Source of the DNA: Clostridiales bacterium
GTDB taxonomy: Bacteria; Bacillota_A; Clostridia; Oscillospirales; Acutalibacteraceae
NCBI GenBank assembly: GCA_009774735.1
Contig: VSOH01000062.1
Span: forward strand, 1 to 8,062
Direction of reading: 5' to 3'
Length of the DNA: 8,062 nt
This document shows, in pieces, positions 1-7,097 of this stretch. A model generated the notes under the pieces. It made no database searches, was not told where the DNA came from, and worked only from the letters and a program-made list of their open reading frames with translations. A program made the position numbers and the translations under genes. Each line of letters begins with the position of its first letter. Position 1 is the first letter of the stretch.

Positions 1-51
1 ATACGACCTCTATTACGGTCTCGTGGGCTCCGAGCTGTGTATAATAGAAAG
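1..51 (+). other. Residual Illumina P7/Nextera i7 adapter (non-biological)
   Basis: Positions 18-32 match the Nextera Read 2 adapter GTCTCGTGGGCTCGG with one mismatch. Positions 33-51 match the Tn5 mosaic end AGATGTGTATAAGAGACAG with three mismatches, giving 30 of 34 in total by hand count. The 8 bases before this (10-17, ctattacg) sit exactly where the i7 index lies, and 1-9 match the end of the P7 oligo ATACGAGAT at 7 of 9. Order and spacing both fit the library adapter. The mismatches suggest a low-quality read end that escaped trimming. The consequence is that this end is probably a contig end and nothing should be annotated in it. A native Tn5-like end is unlikely because the P7 tail and index gap are also present. 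Confidence 0.87.
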
Positions 52-118
52 ATATTTATGAGATACCCATTGCAAGAAATAAACAACCGGATTTTTATAA
101 AAAATTCATTTGTTTTAT

Positions 119-124
119 GGAGGG
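119..124 (+). promoter_or_regulatory. Shine-Dalgarno site fixing a GTG start
   Basis: GGAGGG lies seven bases after its GGAGG core from the GTG at 131. This is the only well-placed ribosome binding site near the start of the kinase frame and is why the GTG is preferred over a later ATG. Upstream, TTGCAA at 70-75 with AT-rich hexamers around 93-101 could be a weak promoter, but the spacing and match are too poor to call separately. Confidence 0.7.
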
Positions 125-130
125 TAAGTA

Positions 131-1231
131 GTGGAGAGAACGCTTTACGATATTGTTATTTACTTTTTTGAAATGCTTATAGCATTTGCATTTTTTAATA
201 AAAGCTATGAAAACAAACTAAACTCCAATAAATTAATAATGCTGATAGGATCATTTTTGTTTATTGCCTGTTCTTTTGTATTCAGTTATTTATACAATAT
301 CGCATTGAATTTGCTGTTGTTCTTTATTATTAATTATGCTTTTGCTCGAATTTGTTATAAAATTACAGTTAAAAGTGCAATTTTATATTGTATTCTTCTT
401 GATGCAATTATGTTTGCATCTGAAATATTTACTATTTTTTTGACTTCATGGATATTCAAGATTTCTGTTAATGAATTCAGAAATGATTTGCTTGTATATA
501 TTATTTTGTCCTCTATAAGTAAATTGTTATATTTTGCAGTATCACAAGCCTTTTCTTTTTTTATCAAAAGAAAAAGTCCTATGAATTTTGAAGTAAAGAA
601 GATAGTTCCATTATTTGTTTTTCCAATACTAACTATGGCCTCATTAGCAATATTTTTATTCGTGGCACTTGAAACAGAGATAACAGCAAAATATCAGGTC
701 GCTATATCTGTTGTATCCACATTATCTATAATTTCCTGTGCATTTATTTTTATATATTATCAGCTGATGTTGGAAGACGAAGCTAAAATAATGGAATTAG
801 AATCAGAAAAAAGATTATATAATCTCAATACTACCTATTTGAATGTTTTAGAGCATCAAAATAATGAATTGCAAATGCTTTTTCATGATACAAAACATCA
901 TTACTCAGCATTGAGCAGTTTTGATGATATAAAGGATGTAAAAAGCTATATTGCAAAAATATATTCATCTCTTGAAGAAAAGAACACAATAAAAATCACA
1001 AAAAATAAAATGCTGAATTTGATATTAAATAAATATATTGTAGTATGTAAAAATAATAATATTAAATTTGATTATGAAGCTAAAACAACAACCCTTGACT
1101 ATATAGATAATTCGGAACTTTCAATAATTTTGAATAATATTCTTGATAATGCTGTTGAAGCTGCCAAAAACGCTTTGACGGTGCTGTTAAAAAGTATGCA
1201 TACAACAGTGATAATCAGGTTACTAAGATAA
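131..1231 (+). pseudogene. Truncated AgrC/ComD-like GHKL sensor histidine kinase
   Basis: This is a membrane sensor kinase of the class that reads extracellular peptides in Gram-positive quorum sensing and phosphorylates a LytTR-type regulator. Residues 1-210 hold about six hydrophobic segments (roughly 8-22, 34-52, 57-75, 82-106, 119-145, 158-181, 190-212). A helical linker follows at 212-245. The phosphoacceptor motif FHDTKHH has its His at residue 252. The N-box of the ATPase domain, NNILDNAVEAA, is at residues 335-345. From about residue 346 the family match stops: the last 20 residues are rhs DNA read in the wrong frame, so the G1, F and G2 ATP-binding boxes are missing and the protein cannot be an active kinase. 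Family members usually run to about 430 residues. The DNA is much more AT-rich than the rhs that follows. No agrB, agrD or response regulator is present in the window. Kinase identity is firm; the breakage could be a real recombination or an assembly join. Confidence 0.85.
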
Positions 1232-2010
1232 CCGATTATGACGGCAAGACTACATCCTATGAATACAGTAACAAGGATGTTGTTAAGCAGATTAACAATG
1301 ACGGCACAGAGCTGACCTTTGCGTACGATAACAAGCATCGTATGACAAAGAGTACAGATGCTATGGGCAATGCAAGTGAATATACCTATAGCGGCGCTTT
1401 TCTTTCTTCACTTAAAAATGCTGACGGAAAAACCTCAAAATATGCATATAACTCACTCGGTCAGATTGTCAGCATTACAGATGCAAATGGTGAAATCACA
1501 CGCTTCACCTATGATAATGCAGGCAGAAAGCTGACCCAGCAGACAGCAGATGGTGCAATTACAAAATATGTGTATGACAAAGCCGGATGTGTCACTTCAA
1601 TTACAGACCCAAAAAACAATGCTTTCACATTCACTTATGACGGGCTCGGCAATATCTTAACTGCAACAGACCCATACGGCAAAACCATTTCATACGAGTA
1701 TGACGGAAACGGCAACAAGATAAGTGAAACCGATGCTGAAGGTAACGAAACCGTTTATACCTATGACAGTATGAACAATCTTGTATCTTCAACAGATGCA
1801 GACGGCAATAAAACAACTTATGCCTATGATAATGCAGGCAATCAGATTTCTTCAACAGATGCAAACGGCAACACATCCAATGTTGAATATGATTATCGTT
1901 TTAATCAGGCATCAAAGGTAACCAATGGTGCAGGCGAAGCATTAAGCTACACTTACAAGCCTGACCAATCCGAACGGCGGCGTATATTCCTATGCCTACA
2001 ACAAGGATAA
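1159..2010 (+). pseudogene. 5' fragment of rhs/YD-repeat gene, N-terminus missing
   Basis: The frame opens after a TGA at 1156-1158 and reads YD repeats almost immediately (FDGAVKKYAYN, then DNQVTKITDYDGKTTSYEY), so it has no native start. The first in-frame ATG is at 1342, inside a repeat and without a ribosome binding site. It holds about a dozen repeats of roughly 21 residues of the form YxYDxxGNxxSxTDxxG. These build the beta-cage shell of Rhs/WapA proteins that encloses the toxin tip. After SYTY at about 1956 the reading becomes non-repeat and stops at 2010, while the repeat pattern continues in the next frame. It is the same gene as the 2258-5389 entry, split by a frameshift. The signal peptide and N-terminal domains expected of a full-length protein are absent; upstream lies a broken kinase gene instead. 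Confidence 0.8.
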
Positions 2011-3870
2011 TTATCAGACAGCAATCACTGATCCGCTTGAAAATGTAACCGCAAGCACCTATGACCTTGCAGGCAGATTAACGAAGAAAACACTGCCGAA
2101 TAATGCGGAATACACCTATTCCTATGATGCAATCGGCAGAATCATTGCACAGACTGCGCCCGAAGGTCTTTCAAAGTCCTACACCTATGACGAGGCAGGC
2201 AATCTTGCAAGCGAAACAGATCAGTCCAACCGCACCACAAGCTATACATATGACATTATGCACCGCCTTACATCTTCTACAAACGCAAAGGGCGCTGCAA
2301 CTACACTCACATATGATAACCGCGGTAATCTCTCCGCAATCACATCACCAAAGGGCAATAAGACAACCTATACCTACGATGCACTGGACAGAATCAGCAA
2401 AACGCTTGACCCTGTGGGCAGAGTGGAAGAGTACACTTATGACCCTGTCGGCAATGTTACAGAGATAACAAAGAACGGCGGCAGAGCATATACCTACACT
2501 TATGACAATGTGGGCAACCTCACATCTGCAACCAATCCTATGGATCAGGTACAGAATTTCACTTATGATTCGATGAATCGTCTGACAAGTGAAACTGACC
2601 TTGCAGGCAAAGCAACTTCATATACCTATGATTTGAACGGTCAGCTTACATCTGTTAAGGACAGGAACAATGCCGTAACTTCATACACCTATGATGCCAA
2701 CGGCAACATCACATCCATAACAGACCCGGAAAGCCGTAAGATTTCATATACCTATGACCTGCTTGACAGAATCACAAAGGTAACCGAGGGCGAAACACAA
2801 ACAGCCGCTTATGAATATGATTCCTTAGGCAATCTTACCAAGTATATTGACGGCAACAACAAATCAACAACCTACACTTACAATCAGTTAGGTGAAATGA
2901 CATCCATCACCGACCCGCTCGGCAAGGTTAAGGAATTTGCCTACAATGTCAATGCCATGCTTGATACCGTAACCAATCCTGACGGCTCTACGGTAAATTA
3001 TGATTATGATGTGCTTGACGAATTGATAGGAAAGCGTTATGATAATGAGGAAGACCCGCAGGCGCTTTACGGCTACGATGCAGACGGCAACCGCATCTCT
3101 ATGGATGATGTTGCAGGTGGGGCAGGCTACGAGTATGACAAGGTCGGCAGAATCACAGCCGTTAATCTTTCTAACGGCAAACAGATAAAGTATTCCTATG
3201 ATGAATACGGCAACATTTCAAAGCTCACTTACCCTGACAACACAACAGTTCAGTACACATACAACGAACTTGATCAGATTACACAGATTAAGGACAGACA
3301 GGGCAAGGTAACAAAATATGACCGTGATGCCAACGGCAATATAACCAAGGTAACAAGACCGAATAATACATATTCAACCATTGAATATGACGATATGGGC
3401 AATGTTATCAAGGTTGTGAATATGGGTAAAAATCCGTATTACAATATTGAAGAAGAGCTTTCCACATTTGCCTATACCTATGATAAATCAGGCTTTATTA
3501 CAGGCGAGGCTGCCAAGAACGGCAGACGCATTGAAGCAAGTCAGTATGAATATGACGAAAGAGGTCAGCTTGTAAAGGTATCGCAGACCGTAACCGAAAA
3601 CAATCAGTTTGTTGAAGAAACGGAAATGGTCTACACCTATGACGGTGCAGGCAACCGCTTAAGCGCAGTCAAGACCAGCAGCGGCAAAATCCTCTGCAAC
3701 ATTCAGTATACCTACAATGACAACAGTCAGATAACGGATATTGAAAGTGACTGCGATGATGACAAGCAGACCCATATCGTATTAACCTACGATGAAAACG
3801 GAAATCTCAAGAACACCACCTGTAACGATACGGAAAAGGTAAGAGATTACACCTACGATAATGAAAACAG
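1177..3870 (+). repeat. Tandem YD-repeat tract
   Basis: A degenerate 60-63 bp unit is repeated in tandem, encoding about 20-21 residues each, with the recurring core tacacctatgat...ggcaat. Some neighbours are close at DNA level: TCTTCAACAGATGCA occurs at 1786-1800 and again at 1849-1863, 63 bp (21 codons) apart. This is the coding repeat of the Rhs shell, not a noncoding repeat. It makes the region prone to slippage, unequal recombination and misassembly. Confidence 0.85.
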
Positions 3871-5389
3871 ATTAAAGGCAGTAAAAGAGAACGGCTCGCT
3901 GTTAATGGCTGCCCTTTATGACGGCAACGGTGACAGAATCTTTCGCCTTGATTACCGCAAGAATGACGAGTATGTATCCAACAAGGCAGGAACAGCGGAG
4001 AATGTATATTATCCGTCAGGCTCTGTAAACAGTGCTTACGATACAGATGTCATTCTGAATGAGATGCTGATTCCGAACGGCGTAACGCAGAACACGGCAA
4101 TCAACTATGAGCTTACAGGCTACATCAATGACATAAATTCAGAATATACACAGGTATTAACTGAATTCGGTGCAAACGGTAATACTACAAATATCTATGA
4201 GTATGGTGCACAGAGAAACAGTGCCACAATCAACGGCACAAAGGGTTACTATCTCTATGACGGACGCGGCTCAGTTGCAGGCTTAACAGGCAACACCGGC
4301 GGCAGTATGATAACCTACCGCTACGATGCTTACGGCAACACAACCAAGTCAAACAATACCCTCAACAATCCGTATCAGTACAATGCTGAGTATACAGACT
4401 CATCAACAGGCTTACAGTATCTCCGTGCAAGATATTACGATTCTTCTCAGGGTAGGTTTACTGCTAAAGATACTTACCTCGGAACAATTCCGAATCCACT
4501 GAGCCGTAATCTGTATACCTATGTTGAGAACAATCCTCTCAATTATATTGATCCGAGCGGACACGTAAAAATTGGCAAATCTTTAGGCTTTCCTAAAAAT
4601 AATTTCAAAACATCATTAAGTAATGTTAAATCAACTGTTAAAACACAAGCAAAGGTTACAGTAAATAAAGCAAAATATATAGCAGTTGCTAATTCACCTA
4701 ATGCAACCAGTGCAGAAAAAACAATGGCATATATTACCTATATGCAGTCAAAAGCTACGCTGGCTATGCATATGGCAATGAAAAAAGCTTGTTCGGTTAC
4801 GGATAGAGCTAAGGACGATGGTGTTTCATGGACTCCTTTTAAAAACTCCATAAAAACAGGAACATCAAAAACAGCTGATTTCTTTAGAAATACTTTTGGT
4901 GCTGGACATACAGTAGAAAACAATGTGAATTTTGAAACAGAACTAATGCCATTTCCTTTCAATTATCTGTTAACAATAAAACAAGGGACTAATAGCACTA
5001 CGCAAGTGTCACAAAGCGGAGATAGTTCAAAACCTATTTCGGTATATGCTATAGGGCGAACCGATGATCCTCTTTTGTCATCTGCGGGATTGAAAATTAA
5101 TATTAATGATTGTTCGCTTGATGTAAGTTTGGGACTTAACAATATAGGAATTACTGGCTCTTATAAAAATGGAAATCAAACAACTTCATTTGGAGCGAAA
5201 GCAGATGTTACACAATTAAAAATAGGATTTGAGGGATCGACAACCATTACTAATGAAGATAATTCAAGTTTTTCAGAATATACAAATGTAAGTATATCTG
5301 TATGGCTTATTTTAGCATATGCTTTGGCGCCCTCCGGTCAAACAAATGAGTCGCCTTATAATACAAGTCCGGCTCCAGCGTTCGGATAA
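2258..5389 (+). CDS. Rhs/YD-repeat polymorphic toxin, 3' part with core and C-terminal tip CT1
   Basis: This is the C-terminal part of a contact- or secretion-delivered Rhs/WapA-like toxin. The frame is open from 1946, so the ATG at 2258, which lies inside a repeat and has no ribosome binding site, is only nominal. Residues 1 to about 540 are YD repeats. Residues about 664-767 are the Rhs-associated core (YDGRGSVAGLTG, then YQYNAEYTDSSTGLQYLRAR, YTYVENNPLNYIDPSG), ending the conserved shell. Residues 769-1043 are a variable tip, more AT-rich than the core, as is typical of swapped toxin domains. The tip has a Lys-rich helical part (770-870), then FFRNTFGAGHT at 875-885, then alternating beta-like segments (940-1010) and a hydrophobic stretch, VSISVWLILAYALA, at 1011-1024. 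I recognise no nuclease or deaminase motif. A two-TM protein gene follows 15 bp downstream and probably encodes its immunity protein. The gene is broken upstream, so a full-length product is doubtful in this assembly. Confidence 0.88.
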   Translation: MHRLTSSTNAKGAATTLTYDNRGNLSAITSPKGNKTTYTYDALDRISKTLDPVGRVEEYTYDPVGNVTEITKNGGRAYTYTYDNVGNLTSATNPMDQVQNFTYDSMNRLTSETDLAGKATSYTYDLNGQLTSVKDRNNAVTSYTYDANGNITSITDPESRKISYTYDLLDRITKVTEGETQTAAYEYDSLGNLTKYIDGNNKSTTYTYNQLGEMTSITDPLGKVKEFAYNVNAMLDTVTNPDGSTVNYDYDVLDELIGKRYDNEEDPQALYGYDADGNRISMDDVAGGAGYEYDKVGRITAVNLSNGKQIKYSYDEYGNISKLTYPDNTTVQYTYNELDQITQIKDRQGKVTKYDRDANGNITKVTRPNNTYSTIEYDDMGNVIKVVNMGKNPYYNIEEELSTFAYTYDKSGFITGEAAKNGRRIEASQYEYDERGQLVKVSQTVTENNQFVEETEMVYTYDGAGNRLSAVKTSSGKILCNIQYTYNDNSQITDIESDCDDDKQTHIVLTYDENGNLKNTTCNDTEKVRDYTYDNENRLKAVKENGSLLMAALYDGNGDRIFRLDYRKNDEYVSNKAGTAENVYYPSGSVNSAYDTDVILNEMLIPNGVTQNTAINYELTGYINDINSEYTQVLTEFGANGNTTNIYEYGAQRNSATINGTKGYYLYDGRGSVAGLTGNTGGSMITYRYDAYGNTTKSNNTLNNPYQYNAEYTDSSTGLQYLRARYYDSSQGRFTAKDTYLGTIPNPLSRNLYTYVENNPLNYIDPSGHVKIGKSLGFPKNNFKTSLSNVKSTVKTQAKVTVNKAKYIAVANSPNATSAEKTMAYITYMQSKATLAMHMAMKKACSVTDRAKDDGVSWTPFKNSIKTGTSKTADFFRNTFGAGHTVENNVNFETELMPFPFNYLLTIKQGTNSTTQVSQSGDSSKPISVYAIGRTDDPLLSSAGLKININDCSLDVSLGLNNIGITGSYKNGNQTTSFGAKADVTQLKIGFEGSTTITNEDNSSFSEYTNVSISVWLILAYALAPSGQTNESPYNTSPAPAFG
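3558..4560 (+). repeat. Direct repeat copy A: end of rhs core
   Basis: These 1003 bases align without any gap to 6095-7097, at a constant offset of 2537. By hand count about 70 of the roughly 905 bases up to 4470 differ (near 92% identity), mostly at third codon positions; the last 90 bases are more divergent. Identity ends at the IDPSG codons, where the two toxin tips begin. A repeat of this size is a natural substrate for recombination that swaps tips. Confidence 0.93.
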
Positions 5390-5390
5390 A

Positions 5391-5396
5391 AAGGAG
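5391..5396 (+). promoter_or_regulatory. Ribosome binding site of the immunity gene
   Basis: AAGGAG begins one base after the toxin stop codon and leaves eight bases to the ATG at 5405. It is a strong site in a 15-bp gap, which supports translation of the immunity gene from the same mRNA as the toxin tip. Confidence 0.8.
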
Positions 5397-5404
5397 ATTA
5401 TTAA

Positions 5405-6028
5405 ATGACAGTTGGTTATTATATAGGTATTGCTGTATTATTATTGTCTTTTATTATTTCTTTGATAATAATAAAAAAATTTGTAAAAGCAAAAACTAAA
5501 TTTAAAAGAATCGTTTCCTCTATGTTTATTATGGTGTTAATAACATCTGTTATGACCTTTTTTACTGTATCAATTGAAAATTTGCTTTGCAGATTTGATA
5601 CTGCCGAAAGTGCATTTCATTTTAATCATTCGGAAGAAATTATTGATATCGTAGAAGGTGACGCCTCTTGTATGGTTATTTATAAAAAGAATAAAAACAC
5701 AATCAGTGCTTATTATTTATATAAATCAGATACAAATTATAAAATACCTAATGTTATTTCATCCAAACGTGTGAAAAACACTCTTGATTCTAATATCGTT
5801 TTTAATGTGGATAGAGTTGTTGGAACAAATGATTACTATATAAATGGTTTAACTTTATTAGATGAAAATATTGATTATATATCAAATGATAAAAATGACC
5901 ACATTAAGAAATTCGCAATTGAGTCTAATGTGAATAATGAAAAGACATTCTTTATTTATAATTATATCGGTGATTACGAAAAAAATAATTATTCTTTAAT
6001 TATAAATGGTGAAATAATAGATGTTTAG
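5405..6028 (+). CDS. Probable membrane immunity protein for CT1
   Basis: This is a 207-residue protein that I do not recognise by family. Two hydrophobic helices lie at about 4-24 and 36-57, separated by a Lys/Arg-rich loop (KKFVKAKTKFKR). By the positive-inside rule the loop is cytoplasmic, placing both the short N-terminus and the C-terminal domain of about 150 residues outside the membrane. That domain is rich in Asn, Asp, Ile and Tyr and looks beta-rich, with no catalytic motif. The gene starts 15 bp after the toxin stop with a strong ribosome binding site, shares the AT-rich composition of the tip, and is followed by rhs sequence again. This is the standard place for a cognate immunity gene in polymorphic-toxin loci. 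An outward-facing membrane protein suggests protection against an envelope-acting toxin. The function is inferred from position and topology only; a lipid- or secretion-related accessory protein is the alternative. Confidence 0.75.
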   Translation: MTVGYYIGIAVLLLSFIISLIIIKKFVKAKTKFKRIVSSMFIMVLITSVMTFFTVSIENLLCRFDTAESAFHFNHSEEIIDIVEGDASCMVIYKKNKNTISAYYLYKSDTNYKIPNVISSKRVKNTLDSNIVFNVDRVVGTNDYYINGLTLLDENIDYISNDKNDHIKKFAIESNVNNEKTFFIYNYIGDYEKNNYSLIINGEIIDV

Positions 6029-6050
6029 AATAACATAGAGAATGTTTTTT
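6029..6050 (+). terminator. Weak possible rho-independent terminator
   Basis: AACAT at 6032-6036 can pair with ATGTT at 6042-6046 across a five-base loop, and the right arm runs into a T6 tract (6045-6050) directly after the immunity gene stop. The stem is short and AT-rich, so termination would be weak. It is the only T-tract hairpin in the spacer. Confidence 0.3.
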
Positions 6051-6061
6051 GAATCGGAAAC

Positions 6062-6093
6062 GCTAAGCAAGGTGATTGCTCACCCTGCTTAGC
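6062..6093. repeat. Near-perfect hairpin at the border of the second rhs cassette
   Basis: The left arm GCTAAGCAAGGTGA (6062-6075) and right arm TCACCCTGCTTAGC (6080-6093) pair at 13 of 14 positions across a TTGC loop. There is no T tract after it on the plus strand and none directly adjacent on the minus strand, so it is not a textbook terminator. Homology to the upstream rhs core starts one base after the right arm, at 6095. It could be a terminator remnant, a recombination border or a structured RNA element. Confidence 0.6.
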
Positions 6094-6094
6094 A

Positions 6095-7097
6095 AAAGAG
6101 CACAGCTTGTAAAGGTATCGCAGACCGTAACCGAAAACAATCAGTTTGTTGAAGAAACGGAAATGGTCTACACCTATGACGGTGCAGGCAACCGTTTAAG
6201 CGCAGTCAAGACCAGCAGCGGCAAAATCCTCTGCAACATTCAGTATACCTACAATGACAACAGTCAGATTACGGATATTGAAAGTGACTGCGATGATGAC
6301 AAGCAGACCCATATCGTATTAACCTACGATGAAAACGGCAATCTCAAAAATACCACCTGTAACGATACGGAAAAGGTAAGAGATTACACCTACGATAACG
6401 AGAACAGATTAAAGGCAGTAAAGGAAAACGGCTCGCTCCTTATGGCTGCCCTTTATGACGGCAACGGTGACAGAATCTTCCGCCTTGATTACCGCAAGAA
6501 TGACGATTATGTATCCAACAAGGCAGGCACAGCGGAAAATGTATATTATCCGTCAAATGCCGTAAACAGTGCTTACGATACAGATGTCATTCTGAATGAG
6601 ATGCTTATTCCGAACGGAGTAACGCAGAACACAGCCATTAATTATGAACTGACAGGCTACATCAATGACATCAACACCGAATACACACAGACTCTTATGG
6701 AGTTCGGTGCAAACGGTAATACAACCAATGTTTATGAGTACGGAGACGGCAGAAACAGTGCAACCATAAACGGCACAAAGGGCTACTATCTCTATGACGG
6801 ACGCGGCTCTGTTGCAGGCTTAACAGGCAACACCGGCGGCAGTATGATAACCTACCGCTATGATGCCTACGGCAACACAACCAAGTCAAACAACACCCTG
6901 AATAATCCGTATCAGTACAATGCTGAGTATACAGACAGCTCAACAGGCTTGCAGTATCTCCGTGCAAGATACTACGATTCTTCACAGGGCAGATTTACAA
7001 CGAAAGACTCTGTTTATGGTCTTATACAACTTCCTATCACATTCAACCCATACACCTATGTTTGTAACAATCCACTTAACCTTATTGACCCGTCAGG
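6095..7097 (+). repeat. Direct repeat copy B: end of rhs core
   Basis: This is the second copy of the core segment at 3558-4560, collinear and gap-free. The first 330 bases or so differ at only about eight positions, while the remainder differs at roughly one base in nine, so divergence is uneven. Substitutions are mainly synonymous. The coding frame is intact and leads into the second tip. Confidence 0.93.

Noticed and set aside
117..131. Tiny ATG reading frame (MEGK, stop) overlapping the kinase GTG start, as a leader peptide
   Set aside because: Four codons made of the Shine-Dalgarno sequence itself; no ribosome binding site of its own and no attenuator structure.
1099..1338. Minus-strand open frame across the kinase-rhs join
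   Set aside because: It runs antisense through two clearly coding plus-strand segments and has no domain or ribosome binding site.
2103..2468. Plus-strand open frame inside the YD repeats
   Set aside because: It is an alternate-frame reading of repetitive coding DNA; the YD pattern in frame 2 is the real one.
1177..3870. Regular 60-63 bp repeats as a CRISPR-like array
   Set aside because: The repeats are degenerate, coding and contiguous, with an in-frame YD amino-acid motif; there are no fixed repeats with unique spacers.
1168..6064. AAACGCT shared by the kinase-rhs join (1168-1174) and the spacer before the second cassette (6058-6064), as a common recombination site
   Set aside because: Seven bases is too short, related strings also occur inside the rhs repeats, and the flanks do not match.
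6695..6985. Minus-strand open frame inside the second core copy
   Set aside because: Antisense shadow with Cys/Arg/Leu-rich low-complexity translation over conserved rhs core.
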